Part shown: piece by piece, positions 1 through 10,700 of the stretch
Layout: each line of letters opens with the position of its first letter
How positions within the stretch are numbered: position 1 is the first letter of the stretch
Source: Archivesica marissinica
Lineage: Eukaryota > Mollusca > Bivalvia > Venerida > Vesicomyidae
Assembly (NCBI GenBank): GCA_014843695.1
Contig: CM026390.1
Coordinates: forward strand, 95,895,708 to 95,959,707
Length of the DNA stretch: 64,000 nucleotides
Direction: 5' to 3'
Notes under the pieces: generated by a model
Databases searched by the model: none
Seen by the model: only the letters and a program-made list of their open reading frames with translations
What the model was told of the DNA's origin: nothing
Made by a program: the position numbers and the translations under genes

Positions 1-30
1 CTTTCTATGACCAACAGCGCAACAAAAACT

Positions 31-328
31 GTATATGGGTATGTTCAGAACAAACTGTTGGTACATGGGTATGCTTAGATCAAACTGTATATTGGTATGT
101 TCAGAACAAACTGCATATTGGTATGTTCAGAACAAACTGTATATTGGTATGTTCAGAACAAACTGTATATGGGTATGTTCAGAACAAACTGTGTATATGA
201 GTATGTTTAGAACAAACTGTTGGTACATGGGTATGATCAGAACAAACTGTGTATATGGGTATGTTTAGAACAAACTGTTGGTACATGGATATGTTCAAAA
301 CAAACTGTGGGTATATGTGTATGTTAAG
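31..328. repeat. Minisatellite, 26-29 bp unit
   Basis: About ten head-to-tail units containing TATGTTCAGAACAAACTGT. Spacing is 26 bp between the plainest neighbours, with longer variants that carry TTGGTACATGG. It starts within 31 bp of the window edge and is followed directly by a different array. Short ORFs across it repeat the same peptide and are not genes. Confidence 0.9.
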
Positions 329-334
329 ATGCAC

Positions 335-815
335 GGGTACAATGCGATGCATGCATATCCAAGATTCAGCGGTACACCGCGATACACAAATATCCAAGAT
401 TCAGCGGTACACTGCGATACACGAATATCCAAGATTCAGCGGTACACCGCGATACACGAATATCCAAGATTCAGCGGTACAATGCGATACACGAATATCC
501 AAGATTCAGCGGTACACCGCGATACACGAATATCCAAGATTCAGCGGTACACCGCGATACACAAATATCCAAGATTCAGCGGTACACCGCGATACACGAA
601 TATCCAAGATTCAGCGGTACACCGCGATACACGAATATCCAAGATTCAGCGGTACAATGCGATACACGAATATCAAAGATTCAGCGGTACACCGCGATAC
701 ACGAATATCCAAGATTCAGCGGTACAATGCGATATACGAATATCCAAGATTCAGCGGTACACCGCGATACACGAATATCCAAGATTCAGTTTTCAATGTG
801 ATGCACGAATACCCA
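335..815. repeat. Minisatellite, 35 bp unit
   Basis: About 14 units containing AATATCCAAGATTCAGCGG followed by TACACCGCGATACACG. The unit is 35 bp and free of stop codons in all forward frames, so three units (105 nt) read through as a 35-residue repeat and create two overlapping ORFs of about 190 codons. The overlap in two frames shows they are by-products. Units differ mainly at ACACCG versus ACAATG. Confidence 0.92.
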
Positions 816-1106
816 AGACTGATTTTACATTGAGTTAATACTGATTGTTTCCCTTTAACCGACCAGACATAGTTATATTAATGGTGGGTGATTCAGTTAG
901 ACATATTCAGTTGATACTAGTATACGCTAACAGAGAACATGAGTAGTGTAATGTATTTTGAAACTAGTTTCAGTTTCATTTGTTTGAAATGATAATATTT
1001 TCAGCAAGTTGCAACATAGTAAATGAGGCAACACAACAATATACCCACCTGTGCTGTGAATATTACTATGGCTGACCCGGTCATCTACTGGACATCCGCT
1101 GTATTT
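816..1106. other. Unassigned spacer
   Basis: No ORF, repeat or RNA signature that I can support. AT-rich single-copy-looking sequence between two arrays. Confidence 0.5.
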
Positions 1107-1352
1107 CCAACTGTATTTACATGTTTATATCTAAGACAGCTGTATTTACATGTATATAGATATAAGACAGCTGTATTTACATGTTTATATATATAATGCA
1201 GCTGTATTTACATGTATATAGGTATAAGACAGCTGTATTTCCAACTAGATTTACATGTTTATAGATATAAGACAGCTGTATTTACATGTATATAAATATA
1301 AGACAGCTGTATTTACATGTACATAGATATATATAAGACAGCTGTATTTACC
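1107..1352. repeat. Minisatellite, about 31 bp unit
   Basis: Seven to eight units built on ACAGCTGTATTTACATGTAT followed by an AT-rich stretch of variable length. Neighbouring GACAGCTG copies are 31 bp apart where measured. Every unit carries CAGCTG. Confidence 0.85.
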
Positions 1353-1399
1353 AAAAAAATTGGAGTAAACCAAATTTGACCACAAAACAATTTACAACA

Positions 1400-2530
1400 T
1401 ACAACACAGTTTATACCTTTACTCCATAGAACGTAGTTTATACATGTTAACTACCTTTACTTTAATCTACTACGTGGAACTTAGTTTTACCTTTACTTTA
1501 ATCTACTACATAGAACGTAGTTTTACCTTTACTATAATATATTGCTGGCAACTCGGTTTATTCCTTTACTTTAATCTACTACGTGGAACGTAGTTTTACC
1601 TTTACTATAATATATTGCTGGCAACTCGGTTTATTCCTTTACTTTAATCTACTACGTGGAACGTAGTTTTACATTTACGTTAATCTACTACGTGGAACGT
1701 AGTTTTACCTTTACTATAATATATTGCTGGCAACTCGGTTTATTCCTTTACTTTAATCTAGTACGTGGAACGTAGTTTTACCTTTACTTTAATCTACTAC
1801 GTAGAACGTAGTTTTACCTTTACTATAATATATTGCTGGCAACTCGGTTTATTCCTTTACTTTAATCTAAGACGAACAATTTAGTGTACAATGTATACAT
1901 GTACTTTACACTACTACGTACAACGTAGTTTATACCTTTAATTTAATCTACTACATACAACATAGTTTATACCTGTACTTTACTCTACTACGTACAACGT
2001 AGTTTATACCTTTAATTTAATCTACTACATACAACATACTTTATACCTTTAATTTAATCTACTACATACAATGTAGTTTATATCTTTAATTTACTCTACT
2101 ACTTATACCTTTAATTTACTCTACTACATACAACGTAGTTTATACCTTTACTTTAATCTACAACATACAACGTAGTTTATACCTTTACTTTAATCTACAA
2201 CGTACAACGTAGTTTACACATTCACTTTACTCTACTATGCGCAACGTAGTTTATACCATTACTTTAATATACAACGTACAACGTAGTTTATACCTTTACT
2301 TTAATCTACAACGTACAACGTAGTTTATACCATTACTTTAATATACAACGTACAACGTAGTTTATACATTTACTTTACTCTACTATGCGCAACGTAGTCT
2401 ATACCATTACTTTAATATACAACGTACAACGTAGTTTATACCTTTGCTTCAATCTACTACGTACAACGTAGTTGATTACCTTAAATTTTATATTAATCGA
2501 CTACGAGCAATGTAGTTTACTCCTTTACTA
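1400..2530. repeat. Minisatellite, 37 bp unit
   Basis: About 30 units containing ACGTAGTTTATACCTTTACT and TAATCTACTACGT. Spacing is 37 bp where measured (2281 to 2318). Two subfamilies alternate in the left half: one with CGTGGAACGTAG and one with TTGCTGGCAACTCGG. The right half is dominated by GTACAACGTAG units. Confidence 0.9.
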
Positions 2531-3210
2531 TGGTTTTTGTTTTCATACACTATTTAAACATGTTTTCTTTCATGGTTTATATGCATATTGGCGTTCTGGG
2601 TTCACAAACTATGTAATATATATATACTGTATATCAATGTTACACTAACAAGTTGCCCACATGCTATTTCAAGTCTTTCAAGTTATTGACAATCTATACC
2701 TGACTCAAATACCGCACCACACCACTCGCTATTCAAATACAAGCGGGTAGATTAACGCGTAGACGTGGTTAAAAAATGTCCATATTATAATAATGTTATT
2801 AATAACTTATTTATGAGTGTGTGGAAATATGACGTAAATATGTGTTCAACTTGATAAAAACGGAATACAAATGTACATAAAATGGAGCTAGTTTTGGAAA
2901 TACATGTATTAATCTAGACATACATTTTAAAAGAACATAACAATATTTAAAAGTAATACATGGTTTGTTACTTAGATCTGTTATTTGTTTGGAAAACAAA
3001 CAATTTCAATGTTTCCTGTGTATAGTTTACAGTAGTATATAATTATATATGTATGCAGTATGGCATTTCAATGATCACGTGATCGTAATGGCGCTGTGTT
3101 TTGTGACAGGAAGATATAATGTGGATGTTTGTAATCAATTGAACATCGTCATACATACACGTTTAACTGCAATACATCAACCATTGAAAGATCAGACACA
3201 GATACAGTAC
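2531..3210. other. Unassigned spacer with an E-box palindrome
   Basis: No gene found. It contains the perfect 12-bp palindrome GATCACGTGATC at 3073-3084, with a CACGTG E-box core. That alone is not enough to call a promoter. Confidence 0.4.
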
Positions 3211-3350
3211 GGTAACAAGATAGCATAGGTCACAGACAAGGCTGTTAATATGGCATGCATTCAAAATGCAGTCAACATATGGTAACAAGATAGCATAGGT
3301 CACAGACAAGGCTGTTAATACGGCATGCATTCAAAATACAGTCAACATGC
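3211..3350. repeat. 70-bp tandem duplication
   Basis: Two adjacent copies, 3211-3280 and 3281-3350, both starting GGTAACAAGATAGCATAGG. They differ at only a few bases (for example TATGGC versus TACGGC). Confidence 0.92.
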
Positions 3351-3613
3351 CCTCGTGAAATTATATGTTTATGAAAAGAAAATCAGATTTCACAAATAAT
3401 TTAAGTTTGTTGTCGTGATCTATGTTTATTAATCAACACAGATATTTACGTATGCCATTGAGATGCGTTAATGTTACTGCTACATGTGACGGTAGCCTAC
3501 TTGTTTCTAAGAACGTATTGCATATTAGGTCCTCTGTATACCTCATGCATACTGTTCTACATAATGATTGAGCTAGGAGCATATTATAGCATAACATATT
3601 TATATATGCGGCT
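3351..3613. other. Unassigned spacer
   Basis: A 66-codon ORF begins at 3471 but its end runs into the neighbouring 35-bp array. Nothing supports it as a gene. Confidence 0.4.
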
Positions 3614-6600
3614 ACTTAGAATGTGCTGCACGCTGAGATATTCTCTTTACTTAGAATGTGCTGCACGCTGAGATATTCTCTTTACTTAGAATGTGCTGCA
3701 CGCTGAGATATTCTCTTTACTTAGAATGTGCTGCACGCTGAGATATTCTCTTTACTTAGAATGTGCTGCACGCTGAGATATTCTCTTTACGTAGAATGTG
3801 CTGCACGCTGATATATTCTCTTTACGTAGAATGTGCTGCACGCTGAGATATTCTCTTTACTTAGAATGTGCTGCACGCTGAGATATTCTCTTTACGTAGA
3901 ATGTGCTGCACGCTGAGAGATTCTCTTTACGTAGAATGTGCTGCACGCTGATATATTCTCTTTACGTAGAATGTGCTGCACGCTGAGAGATTATCTTTAC
4001 TTAGAATGTGCTGCACGCTGATATATTCTCTTTACGTAGAATGTGCTGCACGCTGATATATTCTCTTTACGTAGAATGTGCTACACGCTGAGATATTCTC
4101 TTTACGTAGAATGTGCTACAAGCTGAGATATTCGCTTTACTTAGAATGTACTGCACACTGTAATATTGTGTTTACTTAGAATGTGCTGCACGCTGATATA
4201 TTCTCTTTATGTAGAATGTGCTACACGCTGAGATATTCTCTTTACGTAGAATATGCTGCACGCTGATATATTCTCTTTACGTAGAATGTGCTGCACGTTG
4301 ATATATTCTCTTTACTTAGAATGTGCTGCACGCTGATATATTCTCTGTACTTAGAATGTGCTGCACGCTGATATATTCTCTTTACGTAGAATGTGCTGCA
4401 CGTTGAGAGATTCTCTTTACTTAGAATGTGCTGCACGTTGAGAGATTCTCTTTACTTAGAATGTGCTGCATGTTGAGAGATTCTCTTTACTTAGAATATA
4501 CTGCACGCTGTAATATTTTGTTTACTTAGAATGTGCTGCACGCTGATTTATTCTCTGTACCCAGAATGTGCTGCACGCTGATATATTCTCTTTACGTAGA
4601 ATATGCTACACGCTGTAATATTCTCTTTACGTAGAACGTGCTGCATACTGAGATAGTCTCTTTACTTAGAATGTGCTGCACGCTGTAATATTCTCTTTAC
4701 TTAGAATGTGCTGCACGCTGATATATTCTCTTTACGTAGAATATGCTACACGCTGTAATATTCTCTTTACGTAGAACGTGCTGCATACTGAGATAGTCTC
4801 TTTACTTAGAATGTGCTGCACGCTGAGATATTCTCTTTACGTAGAATGTGCTGCACGCTGAGATATTCTCTGTACTTAGAATGTGCTGCACGCTGAGAGA
4901 TTCTCTTTACGTAGAATGTGCTGCACGCTGAGAGATTATCTTTACTTAGAATGTGCTGCACGCTGATATATTCTCTTTACGTAGAATGTGCTGCACGCTG
5001 ATATATTCTCTTTACGTAGAATGTGCTATACGCTGAGATATTCTCTTTACGTAGAATGTGCTACAAGCTGAGATATTCGCTTTACTTAGAATGTACTGCA
5101 CACTGTAATATTGTGTTTACTTAGAATGTGCTGCACGCTGATATATTCTCTTTACGTAGAATGTGCTACACGCTGAGATATTCTCTTTACGTAGAATATG
5201 CTGCACGCTGATATATTCTCTTTACGTAGAATGTGCTGCACGTTGATATATTCTCTTTACTTAGAATGTGCTGCACGCTGATATATTCTCTGTACTTAGA
5301 ATGTGCTGCACGCTGATATATTCTCTTTACGTAGAATGTGCTGCACGCTGATATAGTCTCTTTACGTAGAATGTGATGCACGCTGATATATTCTCTTTAC
5401 GTAGAATGTGCTACACGCTGAGATATTCTCTTTACGTAGAATGTGCTACAAGCTGAGATATTCGCTTTACTTAGAATGTACTGCACACTGTAATATTGTG
5501 TTTACTTAGAATGTGCTGCACGCTGATATATTCTCTTTACGTAGAATGTGCTACAAGCTGAGATATTCGCTTTACTTAGAATGTACTGCACACTGTAATA
5601 TTGTGTTTACTTAGAATGTGCTGCACGCTGATATATTCTCTTTACATAGAATGTGCTACACGCTGAGATATTCTCTTTACGTAGAATATGCTGCACGCTG
5701 ATATATTCTCTTTACGTAGAATGTGCTGCACGTTGATATATTCTCTTTACTTAGAATGTGCTGCACGCTGATATATTCTCTGTACTTAGAATGTGCTGCA
5801 CGCTGATATATTCTCTTTACGTAGAATGTGCTGCACGTTGAGAGATTCTCTTTACTTAGAATGTGCTGCACGTTGAGAGATTCTCTTTACTTAGAATGTG
5901 CTGCACGTTGAGAGATTCTCTTTACTTAGAATGTGCTGCACGTTGAGAGATTCTCTTTACTTAGAATGTGCTGCACGTTGAGAGATTCTCTTTACTTAGA
6001 ATGTGCTGCACGCTGTAATATTCTCTTTACTTAGAATGTGCTGCACGCTGATATATTCTCTTTACGTAGAATATGCTACACGCTGTAATATTCTCTTTAC
6101 GTAGAACGTGCTGCATACTGAGATAGTCTCTTTACTTAGAATGTGCTGCACGCTGTAATATTCTCTTTACTTAGAATGTGCTGCACGCTGATATATTCTC
6201 TTTACGTAGAATATGCTACACGCTGTAATATTCTCTTTACGTAGAACGTGCTGCATACTGAGATAGTCTCTTTACTTAGAATGTGCTGCACGCTGTAATA
6301 TTCTCTTTACTTAGAATGTGCTGCACGCTGATATATTCTCTTTACGTAGAATATGCTACACGCTGTAATATTCTCTTTACGTAGAACGTGCTGCATACTG
6401 AGATAGTCTCTTTACTTAGAATGTGCTGCACGCTGTAATATTCTCTTTACTTAGAATGTGCTGCACGCTGATACATTCTCTTTACTTAGAATGCACTGCA
6501 CGCTGATATATTCTCTTTACTTAGAATGTGCTGCACGCTGATATATTCTCTGTACTTAGAATGTGCTGCACGCTGAGATATTCTCTTTACTTAGAATGTG

Positions 6601-7170
6601 CTGCACGCTGAGATATTCTCTTTACTTAGAATGTGCTGCACGCTGAGATATTCTCTTTACTTAGAATGTGCTGCACGCTGAGATATTCTCTTTACGTAGA
6701 ATGTACTGCACACTGTAATATTTTGTTTACTTAGAATGTGCTGCACGCTGATATATTATCTTTACTTAGAATGTGCTGCACGCTGTAATATTCTCTTTAC
6801 TTAGAATGTACTGCACACTGACATATTATGTTTACTTATAATGTGCTGCACGCTGTAATATTCTCTTTACGCAGAATGTGCTGCACGCTGTAATATTCTC
6901 TTTACTTAGAATGTACTGCACACTGACATATTCTGTTTACTTAGAATGTGCTGCACGCTGTAATATTCTCTTTACGTAGAATGTGCTGCACAATGAGATA
7001 TTCTCTTTACTTAGAATGTACTGCACATTGAGATTCTCTTTACGTAGAATGTGCTGCACGCTGTAATATTCTCTTTACGTAGAATGTGCTGCACGCTGAT
7101 ATAGTCTCTTTACTTAAAAAGCATTGCACACTGAAATATTCTTTAATTAGAATGTGCAACACGCTGCGAT
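3614..7170. repeat. Large minisatellite, 35 bp unit, with higher-order repeats
   Basis: About 100 units of 35 bp containing AGAATGTGCTGCACGCTGAG and ATTCTCTTTAC. Variants (GTAG or TTAG, GAGATATT, GATATATT or GTAATATT, GTGCTACA) recur in blocks. A variant containing AACGTGCTGCATACTGAG is found at 4635, 4775, 6105, 6245 and 6385, so neighbours are 140 bp (four units) apart. A longer block recurs at 4242, 5187 and 5677, offsets of 945 and 490 bp, both exact multiples of 35. The right edge decays into diverged units. Short minus-strand ORFs inside are repeat products. Confidence 0.95.
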
Positions 7171-7702
7171 ATTCTATGAATCGTGCGATATGCAGACTTC
7201 CAACTGATAACGTAACCACTCACACATCGTCTTGTGGATAGGTATTCTGCCAGATATTAGATGTACTTATAAATAAAGTGTACCCGGTAACCTAACCATA
7301 CCATATATAGGATTAGCATAATACTGACACTGGGTAATTACTGAATACATGTTCACCCTCTACAACACAATAAGAAAGAACGTCATTTTTAGTCTTATGG
7401 TTCCCGAATATTCACACATTATGCGTAATATATGTACAATTTTCCTAGGTTATACAATCATGTATTACACCATATTTGAACTTGTCCTGTTTTTTTCTCT
7501 AACTATGTCAATAGTTATCACGTTCAAATCTCACCAAAAACTATCAACATTATGAATAGACACGAGGTTAATTTACTCATGATCTTATCTAGTATAAAGT
7601 TGTATGGAAAAAAGCCGAAATACAAATATTTGAATTATTTAGGCAAAACCCTATTTCGAAATGATAAATTGAAATTGAATATGTCTTTTCTTTGTATTAT
7701 AG
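7171..7702. other. 5-prime flank of caspase gene 1
   Basis: Between the array and the first coding exon. A pyrimidine-rich run followed by TATTATAG at 7695-7702 is a good splice acceptor, so the coding exon probably starts at 7703 with a short untranslated leader and the promoter lies further upstream. A 68-codon ORF at 7349 is hydrophobic but otherwise unsupported. Confidence 0.45.
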
Positions 7703-7781
7703 GTTTACGGACGAAAGACTTAAATTGATAATAGTGCGAACGTCAATGTTTATTGGGTTATAAGAACGAACTAATCTCATA

Positions 7782-10700
7782 ATGGAGGATCCCGAAACAG
7801 CAGGGGGTTGTCACGAGACATCTGATGAGTATGCATGCCAGGACGATCCTGATACGATTGAACAAGGATGTACAATGGAAATGGGAAAAACCAATAAGCA
7901 ATACCCAGAAACAGTGCATGAAATCACGCACCCTGTCTTAATTCCCAATGATCGTGCGTATTCAAATTTTCCGATTAGTAATATACCGATGGTGAATATT
8001 GATTCGGAAAATAGGTATAAAATAGAAAGATCAGAGGTAGATCAGTCGATAACGTCGTCAAGTCTCACGATGACTGTTGGAGAATTACATGTGATAATCG
8101 CGGATAAAAGGGACGGATTAAATGACGTAGTTGAGATGAAGAGTGTCATGAAAGAAACACCATCGACTACTGTTGATGAAGATGACGGAGTTAAGAAGGG
8201 TTTAGCTAAATTTTTATGTGGGACGAAGTCGGGAAAATTGATAGACGATGATTCGGAACCATACAGAAAAGTACAAGAGAACTTTCCGTACAAACCACTT
8301 AAAATACACGAAAGAGACGATGATAAAAAGAAAGAAATGAACAATAATGCCATAATAGGAGAACGGTTGGCTTACCAAGACACACAGGAAAACACCGGTG
8401 TAGTGGAACATAAAGAAACTAACAGCACTGGGGAATCAAACGTACGAACACGGTATAATAAACGAGCAGGTATCCGTACCCCTGGCACGACGGTATCACA
8501 GTCATACCCCAACCAGTCATACCCTGGCACGACGGTATCACAGTCATACCCCAACCAGTCATACCCTGGCACGACGGTATCACAGTCATACCCCAACCAG
8601 TCATACCCTGGCACGACGGTATCACAGTCATACCCCAACCAGACTAATGTTCAATCACTTCATCCCATAGAACACCCGACAGTAACATCACCACCCACAC
8701 ATTCAACAGATAGTGATCTGTATAACTTTACGCATGGAGCAAGAGGGTACATGTTAGTTGTCGTAAACGATAGGTTCGTTCGGCAGTCGCCTAGGGACGG
8801 TGCATATTGGGATTTATTAAAAATGAAAGAAATATCACGAAAATTTGGATTCAGATCTTTGAATTACAACCATGAACGAAATCTGTCTAAATCAGAGACA
8901 TTGGAATTATTGCACGCTGCTAAAACTACAGATCATTCTGACTGTGATTGTTTTATGTTCATGATGAGTACACATGGACTGGAGTATCCAAATCCAGCAA
9001 AGGGCAAGAAAGTTGACCACGCACTGGTTTGTGCAGACGACCGGCTGATCTTTACTAGTACCATTATGGAGATGTTCAACGATACTAACTGCCCGACATT
9101 GAAAGGAAAGCCGAAACTATTCTTTATACAAGCTTGCAGAGGTAAGACAACTGTTCTTTAGTTTTGTAATGTTCTTTATCAATGTATACAGTAACACTTT
9201 GTGTTATCTACTAATGCTGTGGGAGGCCCGGCGGTGATCAGCAGACATGTCGATGTTTATTTACAGGAATGCTATGGTGTTGACGAACGGAGTTCTGAAC
9301 TTACAGGATATAAATAATAATTATATTTAACCTTGTTTACGACCATTATCTAAATGATTTGCCTTATGAACTGCCTTGTGGTGTTACCAAATTTAGAATA
9401 GCTGGCCATTCTCTTCGTATTCAAACAGGTCGATATTGGCAGGAACCAAATTCCAAGAAACGAGAGATGTTGTTTATATTGTGCATGGATCGATATATAT
9501 TTATCATTTTATTTTTATATGTCCATGTTATAACAACCTACGGTAAACATTTGATTGATGCACACTATTGCAATATACCGTATGTATACAAATTTAACAG
9601 TCTTATATGAGTTCCCTCCAACGCCATTTCTATCCAAGCCATGGTTGACTAGCGATGAATCCAAGGTTACCATCTGCAGTACAATCCCATACATGACATC
9701 CAGAGATAGACAACATGATGACGTCAAACGTGCCCTCACACTAGCACACATCGACAAGAGTTATCCTGGAGAAGCATGGCTATAAGTCTACACAGATGGT
9801 TCAGCCACAAGAGCAGTAGCAAACGGAGGAGCAGGCGTGTATGTCCGACACCCAGATGGACACACACAGTCAGTTGCTCTACCTACTGGAGTACACTGCA
9901 GCAACTATGGGGCAGAAGTACAGGCCCTTGAAACAGCAGCATCTCTAGTACACAACACTGTGTGCCCAGGTTGTCTTCCTGACTGATGCGCTCTCAGTTA
10001 TGGATGCCCTGTCTAACAACAAAGAACCCCACCTGATGGAAGCCCTTCGAACAGTCAGCGTAACTAAACGAACTGTCCTCCAGTGGGTACCTGTACACAT
10101 AGGCATTCCTGGCAATGAAGCCGCTGACCAGCTTGCCAAGCAAGGTTCTACCGAGAGGCAACCAGACAAAGATTTGACTTACAAGGAGAAATGCACCATA
10201 ATCAAATCTGCATCAAAGCCAACAGTCGAGAAGGATGACTACCACCTTCTCACCAGACAGGAGCAAGTCATGATATTCCGGCTTAGAACAGGGCATAACC
10301 GCCTGAACTTCCATGTGTGTCGGAAGCTTGGACTAGCTCCATCAACTGCCTGCAGCTGCAAAATAGGGGACCAGACTGCAGAACACATCCTCCAGGAGTG
10401 CCCCAATCTTCATGGGCTGAGGAAAACAACCTGGGCAACAGATACTTCTCTCCAGACGAAGTTACATGGCTGCCGGGAGGATCTGAGGAGGACCGCCCAT
10501 TTCGTGTTTGCTGCCGGCTTGTCCATGTGATTCGCGAACGACAAGAAGAAGAAGATATGAGTTCCGATAATAATAATATTATACATAATTTAGCAGGGTT
10601 CCCGCTGTCGGCCGCCAATGGCGCCAATTACGACAAAAACAAATATTGGCGCTAAATTTTGTGAATTGGCGAAAATATTTGGCGCAACCTTTTATTTAAT

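Noticed and set aside
249..838. Two overlapping 190-codon ORFs
   Set aside because: 35-bp satellite with no stop in any forward frame; no non-repeat domain.
3471..3671. 66-codon ORF
   Set aside because: Ends inside the 35-bp array; no features.
7349..7555. Small hydrophobic ORF before caspase gene 1
   Set aside because: No start context, domain or homologue in the window; lies in the presumed upstream intron.
8372..8638. Minus-strand ORFs over the caspase coding repeat
   Set aside because: Shadow of the 42-bp coding repeat.
10000..10530. 176-codon host gene
   Set aside because: It is the RNase H and Cys/His end of a LINE, with upstream stop and frameshift.
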